Shown here: positions 46,101 through 58,100 of the stretch, piece by piece
Layout: every line of letters begins with the position of its first letter
Numbering within the stretch: position 1 is the stretch's first letter
Assembly (NCBI GenBank): GCA_036877525.1
Contig: JAZGTH010000002.1
Span: forward strand, 12,628,001-12,692,000
Length of the DNA stretch: 64,000 nt
Origin: Chromobotia macracanthus
Taxonomy: Eukaryota > Chordata > Actinopteri > Cypriniformes > Botiidae
Direction of reading: 5' to 3'
Notes under the pieces: generated by a model
What the model was told of the DNA's origin: nothing
What the model saw: the letters and a program-made list of their open reading frames with translations, nothing else
Databases searched by the model: none
Program-made: the position numbers and the translations under genes

Positions 46101-49100
46101 GGCCCGCGATGGAGTCGCCATTGTCCGCATGCCAGAATACGATAAAGGGAGAATAAAGAGACTTCAGCGGTTATATTTGTGTACAGATCACAAGATTGTT
46201 CATAAACGGGCTGACGATGCCGCAAGCTGTAGCACTGTAGTTTTCCAGCTCTGATCTGGAAAGATTAGACGTGTTATTAACCCTGTTATCCCGTAGCATT
46301 GGAGAACAGCCACTGGATGTGGGAATAGTTCTAGGCGTCTCATTTGTGTCTCACTTTTGCATCATCACATTTCATTTTTGAAGACCTCAAGGGACAGTTC
46401 ACCCCATCATAATTCATCGATGTGTTATTAACACTGTTATCCCGTAGCATTGGAGAACAGCCACTGGATCTGGGAATAGTTCTAGGCGTCTCATTTGTGT
46501 CTCACTTTTGCATCATCACATTTCATTTTGAGACCTCAAGGGACAGTTCACCCCAGTTCATCGTAATTCTTGTTTGAAACATTATGACAGCATTTTTGGG
46601 TGATCTGTCTCTTTAATTTCTTAGGTTCACCTGATTTGCATCTTTTTCAGAAACGGCTTTGCCTAGCATGTGAAACTTTGCTTAAAGCTGTTTTTAGCTG
46701 CTCCTCCTTTACTTCTGAGAAACACCCTAAAATATTTTAATTGATTTAGGTTTTTGAACGATTTGCCATTTGGTAATACATGCACTCATTGCTCTCCTCT
46801 CTTCTTGTTTTTTGGTTTGCAGGTTGAAGTGTACAGTTTTTCTGATCTACAAAGTCATTTCTGTCCGTTAGTGACTCTTGTTTGATATGGAATGTGGAAT
46901 CAACGAGTCTTCATTGGCCTGCAGTCAGAGTTGATTTGGCTACACTGACGTTTACATAATACATGCTAATTCAGTCGTGTCTTCAGAGTCTCTTTTCTGT
47001 CACGCCGAACTGTTTAATACGTTAAATTGTGTGGCTGTGTTCACCTATAGATACCATAGAGGGTGGAGTGTTTTTTTTTAGACATTTTTTGAATTTATCC
47101 AGTATTTGGGTTTTTCTTTTTGTGTCTAACGAGTTTCTGAATGCCCCCAGAGCCTAACGTATTTAACCTTTTGGTATTGTAATAAGGCTGTATAAAGTCA
47201 GGCATTGTGTGTCCTGCCTGCCCCCCCTCCTGCTCTTATAGCGATATGTGCTGACCCTGGAGGAGAAGAGAGGAGTCTTTGTCTCGCCACTGCTCGGAGA
47301 AAAGACATTATTTACTGCCACAAGGGAACACGGGGGCACGGGGGAATTCAGCCATCAGCCGCTGAGAGAGAGAGACAGAGAGTGCAAGTGCCAGTAAAAG
47401 CCGTTTTGTGTCTTTAGCAGAGTAAAAAAAAGATTTTTCTCTGGGCCGGACAATCGAGCGTTTGTTGAGCCCAGCCCATATTATTATAATGCCAGTAAAG
47501 GCTGTTTACATTGAGTCTGATACTGTTTGGATTCCAGCACTGCTTGCATTGTGGATCAAGCGGACTGGAGTAGAAGAGGAGCGAGTGTCTTTTCTCTCTC
47601 TCTCTCGTTCCTTTGCCCTTCTCGCTTTATCTCTTTCTCTCCCTTGCCAGCTCCCTTTATTCTTTAAATTCATCAACAAAGTTTGAATCAAAGTTACAAT
47701 CAGTTTCCATTTATGGTAGTCGGATAATGTGGAGTGGAAAACGGTTCTCGTTATACAGCATTTATGTAGTGTAAAAGGTTTTAAATGTGACCTCACACAT
47801 CAGGATGTTTGGAAACGCAAATAGAGAAGATGTCTAATATTTGCATTGGATTCTAGAGCAAATAAAGAGTGGCAGGACATGTTTTTCAAAGAAAGGGACA
47901 AACATAAAATTGCAGGGCTGACATTAGGGGCGGGATTCAGAAGGGATCTGGTGATATGATGTGTTGATATGTGGGTCATGATGCAATAATATTGATAATG
48001 TTTCTTTTGTTTGATGTACAATTAGTTAAAATGGTGATTTTATGATAATTCCTTAATTATCCTTTCATTTGATTTGAACTTGAGTGCTTTATATTTTTAG
48101 CTTGTTCTGAGTTGGATTCAAGTAGAATTATTGTTTAATCTTTATTAATTAATAATTACCTTTATTTTAATGTATACTTAATGTATCTATGCTGTATCTA
48201 TGATATATAATGTATCCTAATTCTAAGATCTCTCTTGTGCAGTAATTTCTCCAGCGAAGCATCTCAGACCGGCCCCTACGGGCCTCACAGTCAACCAGAA
48301 GCCACGGCACCTACGCCCTCAGCCCCACCTTTGTCAGCATCATCATCTTCCTCAGCCCCACCCTCCTCTAGCCCCGCCTCCTGCCCCATCCTACCCCTTA
48401 GGCCCATCGTGGAACGGCAGCCGCGAATGCTCAACTTCCGTGTGGAGTACAGGCAGCGCTCTGTAGAGGTGGTGCTGGATGAGGCCAGCACAGTTGGTGA
48501 GCACATAGACGCACAGCCATCACAGTATAGTGTGTGCAGAAACACAGCCAAAATATTAGGCTATTCTTCCTCCAGTGTAAGCCTGTGGGATTTTTTCACT
48601 CATTTTAACCACTTAAAAGGTAGCCCTACATTTCTGCTCAGTAAAACATTTGCATATTTATTTACATAACAGTATGCTTTGGAATGTGGATAGCCAAAGG
48701 CTAACAGTGTCTTTCAAGTTGCGTCAGTATGTGCGTTTCCTGGGAATCAAACTGTGATCTTGTCCATGTTAGTGCTGTGCATAACTACAGTAAAGCAATT
48801 TAAAGTATTTTTCATAAATGTAGCACAGTAAAATGTCAAAATGTCATACTGAGGGTTTATACTAATACAATACTAATACTGAAAGTTAGTTTGTACCCCT
48901 AACATTAAAGCTACAGGCTGTAGCCTAGTTAAAAATAAACAAAAATCAATTGTTGAGCAAGTGCATAACAGATCAGTGTTTACCACAATCTCCTTGCCTT
49001 AACCCGATTTGCACGAGAAAGTTTATAATAATGATTTAAAATTTGAGCTGTCTGCTCCAATGTCCTGGGAAATGTCAGTTTGGCTTCATTTGCCTTTAAC

Positions 49101-52100
49101 AGGCGTAATAAGTATGTAAAGTAACCTGCAAATTGGTTTCAGACAGTGATGGCCGATACTAAATATCCTGCATGTTACAGTTCCATCTTCCGATAGGCCT
49201 GCATAATACCAGTAATCTGCATATGATCACACTGCTGACACACACTGTGTAGAGCCACAGAGCATCTGGTGGTGTGGCCTCCGTTACCCACAATGCTGAC
49301 TCGTTATAATTAGCTGCTGTTTCTCAGAAATTCTTGGAGACACCTTATCCTTATTCAGCAAAACAAACAAGCCATTTCTTGGTAGATGCAGATATGAGCT
49401 TTGATTCTTGGTATGACACAAGCCTCTGAACCACGCTGACTGTTTCTGTGAATGAAAGTTGAATCTTATGTCACTTAGAAGTCAACAGGAAGAGCCTTGT
49501 GGGCTTGGCTGCAGGTGCGTGTGCCACTCGCGCAGCAACACACAGAAATACTAGAATAAAAGAAAGAAATCGCTGATGTAATCTTTTCTGTAATGGTTTT
49601 CTTAAGCAGTGCGTTCGTTTCATGAATTCAGATGTCATCTGTAACAGAATGTTTTTGTATTATTTTTGTGTGGAGATAAAGTTTTTGTTTTAAAGTGTTT
49701 TTACACTTTATTTTTTGTTTCCTACTATATTATGAATTGTTTTTCGTGTTTTGGAGTCTTGGCCGTTTAAAAAGTGATGCATCTTTGGATTGCTTTTTTG
49801 TATTGAATGAAGTATTAAAAATACTAATAAAAATACTATTGAATGAAGTATTTTTATTAGCATTCCAAAAAAGTAGTTTTATTTTTAATTTTAGTTTTTA
49901 TTTTTTGAACACAGTCGAATGTCACAGTTGTCAGTAGCTAGGAGAGTTTAGCGAGCTAGCTTAGGCTAAGGTTTGTTACGCATCAAGTTTAACATCAAAT
50001 TGTCAAACATAAGAATAAGTAATAATACAGAATCAAGCCTTTCACCTGGTCATAAAGTATCACTAATAAACACATTAAATGCGTGCAAACATTTGATTAA
50101 AAAAACATTTTTTATAAATGTTTCATTTAAAAGTAAAAAGAAAGGTTTAAGCTTCTGAATTAGCTTCTGAATTGGCTAAAAGGTAAGTAACAGTGCTAAA
50201 TTGCAGCCCACAGCACATCTGGGTATGTACTGCCCTCTAGTGGTAACACGTCACATTGATATAATTCTTTAATATTCCTATTGCCTTCTGTCTCTGTTTC
50301 TCTGCAGGTGATATTAAACAGATCTTAGAGACTGAACTACAGGTGCCCGTGTCTAAAATGCAGTTAAAAGGCTGGAAAACTGGAGATGTGTCAGACAGTG
50401 TAAGTTTGACAGTGGACAAATTACTGAACTGTGCTGCTGCTGTGGAATATATGTGCTAAGATTCAAATGCCCCAAGTAAAGAGATGCTTTTATTTACTTG
50501 GAGATTTATTTGTTTTCATTAAAATGAGAAAATGTCATTTTTATATATTTGAGTACTCTTCAGTCTTTTAAAATCAAAAATGTAAAATCCAAATAAAGTA
50601 AAACTTAATTTAAAGTAAAACTTTGACTAGTCTTTCTCTCTCTCTCTCTCAGACGGTTCTTAGGAGTTTACACTTGCCCAAGAACAACAGCCTGTATGTG
50701 CTCACTCCTGATATCGCTCCATCAGCCAGCACCAGCCAGAGCAGGTATGTCTATGCGTATGTATTATATAAAGCATCTTTAAGGCCAACCAGTTCGTTTG
50801 GCGGCCATCTTGGTAACACCCCTGGGCAGCTATTTTCTGTGAAGGCAGTAGACATGCAAGTACAGCTCCTATCCACTTAAATAGAGGAAGACTGATAACT
50901 CCAGATGTGTTTATCAAGATTACGTTTCCAAAATAGATATATTAAATCAGCAATATATTTAACTTTACATCCTTATAGCTTCTTTTTGAACATTATTTCC
51001 TTTATTTACCTATAAGCCACCTCTCCCTACGGCCTCTGTCTTTATAAAAGTTAAGTCATGCGTTTTTTCACCCGATTCTTCAAAATCGGGTGAATTAGGG
51101 TAGGGCCCTAATGCCCTATCCTGAAAAAAACAAACAAAAAATCTCCTTGCCTCTAGTTCATTCTATCTCTAGCAGCAGAATACAATGTCCGCTTGTGAAC
51201 GTAGCTATGTAGACTTGGCTTGTCAACTCGCAAGGCAAAATGTCCAATGCTTACGTCCTTTCGTAAGTCTCTTGGGATAAAAGCGTCTGCTAAATGACTA
51301 AATGTGAACGTACAATCCTGTTCGTGACGTCACGAACGCAGTGCGCCCATGACGTCACAGTCGCAGCTTAGGAGCAACATTTGGTTTGGACGCTAGGTGG
51401 CACCGCACGTCCACGGTTACGTTTACTTCAGCGTTTGCTGTCATTATTTTAAAACATTACTACATTACTACACTACATTATTTAATTCATACATCCGAGC
51501 CGATCATTTGAGCAGTTTATTAGCAGACAGATGATTCAAAACGACCTAACAGATGCGCGGTGCTCCCGACGGCCCCAAATTCACAGCATCTTTCAGCAAC
51601 ATCTTTCGGAGATGTTTTTGTTTTGCTTTTGAAAGTTATAAAAAGTTAAAAATGAAAGTAAGCTGAATGGGGAAGAGACGCGTTTGTGATTGCGTGTTGA
51701 TGAGCGCGGCTGTGGGTCCCGGCGGGAGGTGCTGGCGCGTAAACCGGCATCTCCATCAGCCTGTGTGGACACTGTACACCAGAGTGCGAAAACATTGCGA
51801 GAAAAGCACTTAATGGGCTGTAAACTAACATCCTGATAACATCCAGAGCCTTTCAAAACAAGCCCACACTTTTTGCTTTTGCTTTTGCTTTTTCACTGCT
51901 GTTATTTGGCACCCTGTCAGGCGCTCGTATTTCGATGCGTTCGCGGGTCGCCCTGTCACCGTTTGTACGTGTGTCGTGCTTTTATTTCTTTTTTTGGGGG
52001 GCATCGCAACAAAATGTAAAATGCAACACGATTTTTGTTTTGTTTTGCATTTGCTGTTATAAAAAAAAAAAACATGGGCGTTTGTTTGATGAGGGCGCGT

Positions 52101-55100
52101 TGTTTTCTAGCGAGGTAAATATAAAGCCGTCGTCGGTATCTGATTTGGGGCCGATTTTGACTTTAGCTTTTAAATTAAAACATAATCTAAAAGCTTTTTT
52201 TAAAAAATTAAACATGCTACATGTTAATTAAACATGCTACATGTTAATTAAACATGCTACATGTTAATTAAACATGCTACATATTAATTAAACATGCTAC
52301 ATGTTAATTAAACATGCTACATATTAATTAAAAATGCTACACATTAATCTCAGGTTAAAGAAGGTAAATGCAGATATATGACAGCTGCTGGTCATGCGTC
52401 GTCTATAAGGGCCTAGAATCGATAAAATAAGATGAAGTGATGATACAGGTAACAAAAGGGAGGTTTCTTTTTTGCTGCCCCCACAATTTAAACATTTGGG
52501 GCATTTATTTTAACATTCAGCAGCGTTATTACCCCTAACCTTGGTTAGGTCTGAGCCTAACTGTATACAGTGTTATTGGTTAGGGGTTCAGAAGGTCCAG
52601 TCCAGCCACAGAGTTGATCACCCTGACAGCTGCACTGGTCTCTCGTTTTTTCTTTCAAGCAGGTGACGTGCCGCCGAGACCTGCCACCTTGCTCTCTAAA
52701 TGGCACAATATCTAATATCCAGCACCTTCTAGAGCTCATCAATGGTGACGAGCTGTAATTATCTCCTGGAAGCTATTTTAAAGGAGGCAAAACGGGAAAG
52801 AAAGAGACGGCCAGTGTTAGTTAGGTGTGACCCCACAGTTGCCCGTGATTGTCCTCTCCTGCTGCCGTGAGAGCAGAGCTTCCAGGAGGGTAGGCAGACA
52901 AGCTGTTAGCTGCCTTTATAAATAACTGTCAGAGACGGAGAGAGAGAAGGAGAGGTGGTCTTCTGCAGGTCTTGCTCTTGCTATGCCGTTGTTGCTATGA
53001 GAACTGTTTTCTCATCTGTTCAGGCATCTAAACTTACACATTTTTAACCTGGGTTGAGTACAGTTAGACTGTTACCGTTCCTGGGTGGTTTAGCAAATTA
53101 ATAGAAGGACATTTTTGTGAGAAATAATCGAGTAATTCCTGCTATGCAGTACATTTTCACATCCCCGTGAAATGTCTTAAAATATGGAAGAAAATGTGTC
53201 CTTTTTTTAGCTAGTTTTCTATGTGATAGTATTACAATTAAAGCTCCAATCTGCAACTTTTGGTTAAAAATAAAGTACATGACAGATCAGTGTTCGGCAC
53301 TGTCTTCTTACCTTACCCTAATTCACAACTTTAAGTTTATAATAATGATTTATAATTTGAGCTGTCAGAGTTTCCTGAGAGATGTTTTCAGTTTGGCTTC
53401 ATTTGACTTCAACATAGGTAATAAGTATGTAAAGTAACCTGCAACGTTATGTTTCAAACAGAGATGGTGATAGTGAGGCAGAAATAATGGATTGAGATTT
53501 AAGTAAATGTGAGGGGAGTTTCAAATACTTTTATATTTAATTTTTAATTTTTGTTTTAATTGCAATAGTAATTGTAACAACAGAATAAAAAAGATAGCAT
53601 GATTCGACCACAGCTTGTTTTTATTTAAAACATTAATATAACAGTTGTATAATATAATATTGTACAATGTAATTTTTTTACTATAGAGTTAGTAAAAAAA
53701 TAATATTGCATAACAGGACTGTCAAAGCTGTCATATATAAAACCGATTGCCCTGGATCTAACTTTCGATTGAATAATTAAAATTCTTAGTTGAATTGTAA
53801 TTTTATTTATTTTTGAGCTGTTGAGCTGTTATTTGCTATAGATGGTGTTTGTTGTCATTACTAAATTGTGATTACTATTTAATGTACTAAATAGTAATGT
53901 TTAATGTACTAAATTACATTAATGTACTAAATTACATTAAACAGTTAATGTAATTAATTTGTGTTGTTTTCTAAATGCAGTCAGCCAATTTTGGTTATGC
54001 ATTACAGTAATTTTACCACACATTGTGCAAAGTACTCTTTAACTGTGGTACAATTACAGTATAACTTCTAATAACTTCCATCCCTAGCTGTTGTGTTTCG
54101 TCTTAGGTGCTTGTGTGTTTTAAGATGTGTGTGAATTATTTTGCAGGTTCTAAGAACTGAGGGATTCTTTCAGCGTGTTAGTTTAAATTAAAGTTTTGGC
54201 TCTCCTGTGGACCGGATGCAGGCAGCGAACAATGGCACAATATTCAACAAATAAAAGCCACTGTAGGCAATTACTGCAAAGCATACCTCAGCACACCATA
54301 TCCAAACATATTAATCAAACCCGTCCTCGCACCACGCAGCCCGCCTCATTTTCTTCCCTCTGTTTTGAATGCAAATACGGCACAGGCTTTGGAGCTTTCA
54401 AGACAGAGTCCCCATCCAAGGTAGTTACAGAAAGCCAGTGATGAGCCAAGCTCATCTCTCTCTATCTCTCTCTATCTCTCTCGTGGAGGTATCCAAACCT
54501 CTAATCTCCAGCATAAATAATGGAACTTTATGAATAATTTAAAACGAATCATCTATTTCTGTTGCTTCCAGGAGATGTGTGTGTTTAAGGTTATTTTAAT
54601 TTGAACTTCTGCTATTTCAAATACAAATGAGCAAATGAGTCAGTGCGCATTTGGTATTTATCTCATTTTACCGCATCTGATCTCTTGTGAGACTCGGGGG
54701 GGTGGGGGGCGAGAAATCTGCTGGTTTTGGCAGAAAGGAAAAACAGTTTAAACTTACAGCAATTAGTACTCAGACTTGTCAAACCAAAACAGGCGGAGCT
54801 AAAAAAACAAACACTTCGAATAAGCGGGAGATAAGAAAATAAAACTATACAGGGAAGAAATAGGGCAAAGAAGAACGAGACTGGAGGACTTTAAATAAAG
54901 TCTCACTTCGCAAAGTTGTGGTACAGCAGACTTATCTTGGAATGAAACCAGTCTGCTGTTGATTTACACAGTGGTTTATTTTCTGTCTATAGCAGCTAGT
55001 GACGTGCTTCCGGTGCCCCCGGTGGTGTGGAGAAGCATTTTGGGTGAGTTTAGGGGGGTCAGCTCCAGGTGCTGCTGGGACCACAGAGGGCTGAACCTGG

Positions 55101-58100
55101 TTAAGCTCCTACAGATGAACCTTATGCTCTAGATTAGCAGCGAGAGGAAACGTCTTCTGAGAGAAAAGTTTTACTTTCCAGATTGCTTCATAGTTCTGCA
55201 GTGCTAAGCGTTTGATTATACAGTTTTTTCAGGTTTGTTTTGGACACTTAATGCTTCGTCATAAATATGTGAGGTGCCATGTTTTCCATGAAGTGCGTTA
55301 GTGAATTAATATTTTTTAAAAATTTGGTGTGATTTGACATGACTGGGTTTAACTAGCGTAGTTTAACTAGTGTGAAATGCGAACCCCAATCTTCTTTAAA
55401 TTTCACAAATGTTTTACTTGGGGCAGAGTGTCACCACTGATTTCTTAACACAATTTCAATTTTAACCCGAGTCGATATGTGTTTGGTTAAACATTTCAGT
55501 CACAATGTAAATTATAAAGGATACAAAAAAAATCTGTGAACTAATGCTATGAACAGTACTGGCTGAATTGTACATTTTTCTTTAGCAAATGTAATTACTG
55601 TTTTCCTGACAGTCTTGACACCCAGAGAATTAACCCATCCTCCCTTTTATAGCCTGAAATTCATGAGCATCTTAGCTGTGTTTTTCCACTTGCCACAGCA
55701 TCACATATGCATCATCCTTTCCTAGGCCACCGTTTCAATCTGCGTCGCTAGCTACAACAAACATTACATTTACATATTTATTTCGCAGTTTTAGTCAATG
55801 TAAATAAGCTGCCATTACAGTAAATTTGGTCCTCTGTTAACATAAGCTTGTCCAAAGCTCCTCAGATTAAGGCTTCGGTTGCATAATTAATGTGTGCGTT
55901 ACATATTAATTCCCCGACTCTTCTCTTCCTGGCTGCTTTCATTCGAACCCTGATTAGTCAGCGGGCTCGTCTCTAAGCTGTTGATTCATATTCACGCACA
56001 CAGACGAAGCGTTTGCTCAAAGAGCTACTTAACCCCCATCGTTTGCTATCCAACGCGGCCTCCTCTACTCAAAACCCTCAGCATGCCACTTATAAGTCTC
56101 GAACCCTTGCTCTGAGGTCAGTGGTTTTAGGCTGATTGTGGACTGGTCGAGCACCACAAGCACTCTTGTCCTATTGTGTGACGTTTTTGACTCTTAGCCC
56201 CAATCGATAAGAGCTCCTGTACCTCCAGATGGCCCTGATGTGGCGGTGTATGGGTCCATGCGGGGGCCCTTGGCTCTGCTTTGCACTCCTGCTGGTTGTG
56301 AAGGTGAATGCAGCCAGGGCCGGGCAGAGCAGTGGGGTGGCACAGGCTTGTCTGAGCCGAGAAGGCCCTTGGGAGAGAGAGACGAGCCCCAACTTGTCCA
56401 CGAGTGAACTCTAATGCCTTTTCTCTTTTTCTCCCCCTGTCCTTCCCGCCGTTTAGCAGCACTCAGCAAGGGTCGTCAAATCAGAACTACCTGCTTATCA
56501 TTACCCACCGCGAAGCACAGAGAGATTACAGCCTCAACTTCCCTGCCAGCAAAACCATCCAGGAGGTGAGATCACCACATACCTGTCTGTCACCTAGCCC
56601 CTCTGTCTGTCTGTCTACACCTGCTGTCTGTCTGCCTGTCCCTCTGCTGAGCTGCTCAGCATTTCTGCACAAATCCCTTCTTTCTTTTATAGGCGGGGTG
56701 TCAATTTAATTACTACATGCTAAAATAATTGTCTTCATTTTGGTGATAGGGACAGTAGGTACCAATGGTGGTAGGTACCAATCATTAAGGCCTTACATTG
56801 AGCCAAAACTAATTATATCTCAGCTGAAGTTCTCTTCCAGAACATTCACTGACTATGTGAATCTCTCAAAATGTGTTAAATAACAGTGCCCATTTTGGCA
56901 TAATCTGAGTGAAGTGAAAAATCTTTAGTGAGCACTTTGCTTTTTTTTGTTTTTGAGAACATTAAGATGAAGATGCTGGAGGACTCGCATTCAGAGGCTG
57001 TAGAACAAATAATTATTTATTAATCTGCGGGATTGAGTTGTAAATGCTTTGGTGGCATTTTATATTGATATCACACCTCTTAGATATCAAGACGACATTA
57101 CAGTCTTCAGATCTGGTCACCAGATTTAATAAAGATATCAAATTAATTGTTCTACCGGGCTACACTTAGAAACCTCTAATTTCTCTCACCCCAAATTCTC
57201 TTTCAGATCTCTGCACTTCCAAAGAGATGTTTTAAACCTATTTTCTCTCCTGTAGGATAGTTTCTTAAAGGTGGAGGTCACCAAGAATTACAATTCTGTC
57301 TTTGTTTACTCATCTTCCTGGTCCAAAAAAACATTTCTTCTGTGGAACACAAAAGATGATGTTAAAGCCTCAGTCAGCCTAAAAAAGAGGAGCATCACCA
57401 TTATACAGAATTTCTCTTATTGTGCTCCTCAGAAGAAAATAAGTCCCACAAGCTTAGAACTGTGTGAGGGTGAGTAAAATGAAAAGTGAATTTTTAGAAA
57501 AACTAACCCTTTACACAGAGGAACACAATAGACCAGAAGCCCAATTTTTTGATGTACAAAATGACAAAGCATTTTGAATCATCCATCATTGTTGTTCATT
57601 TTAGGCTAATGCTTCTTCTGCTCTGGTCTCAGGCTGTTGATCTTGCTGTATGCCGCAGTGTTTGCTACAACCAGCGCTCAGTACAGAGCAGCACAAACCC
57701 CCCTGTGGCTCATCAGCTCTTTGCCTCTCCCATCAGACCTGTGCGACGCCATTGCTTTCACCGCTCTCTTTTTAACTGCGCAGTGTTGTATTTAAGGTCG
57801 GTTTGTGTGGGACACAAAACCCAAACGCTTCATTCTGTACACACACGACCCCTCCTCGGTTCCCTTGCATTCTCTTCGGCCTGCCCCAGTAACCTACACA
57901 CGGCTTTCTGGAAATGGCTCCATTAATTATTCACAGCAGGTAGCGCGCTCCACGTCAAGTGTAACAAGCTCCCCGTGGACTGACAGCGCCACTCAAACCC
58001 CTCCCTCAGAGTCGGGGGAGTCGTGTTGGGACTGCGCGGTGTCGTTCAGAAGAAACAGATATTTGTGATTGTTCTTTTTTTGTTTTGTTTTCAAACTTTT

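Larger units (their letters stand above)
43980..48242 (+). other. faf1 intron 3
   Basis: Holds a palindromic MITE (44553-44803), a 22-bp GC-rich triplicate (45791-45856), a CpG-rich block (45780-46140), a 151-bp tandem duplication (46271-46560) and otherwise unique sequence without exons. Confidence 0.7.
48497..50307 (+). other. faf1 intron 4
   Basis: Besides the family A MITE, it holds a local inverted repeat around 49795-49865 (AATGAAGTATTAAAAATACT and its mirror) and a CTCF-like core at 50231-50243. No exon or RNA gene. Confidence 0.65.
50745..56456 (+). other. faf1 intron 6
   Basis: Contents: a hairpin (51067-51094), a SINE tail (51262-51309), two CRE palindromes (51325-51357), a 20-bp minisatellite (52205-52350), a family A MITE (53236-53503) and a CTCTCTAT run (about 54450-54482). 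Long unique stretches (54190-56450) show no exon and might include conserved non-coding elements. Confidence 0.65.

Noticed and set aside
52205..52350. CRISPR-like array
   Set aside because: Units are strictly tandem with no unique spacers, and the genome is a vertebrate one.
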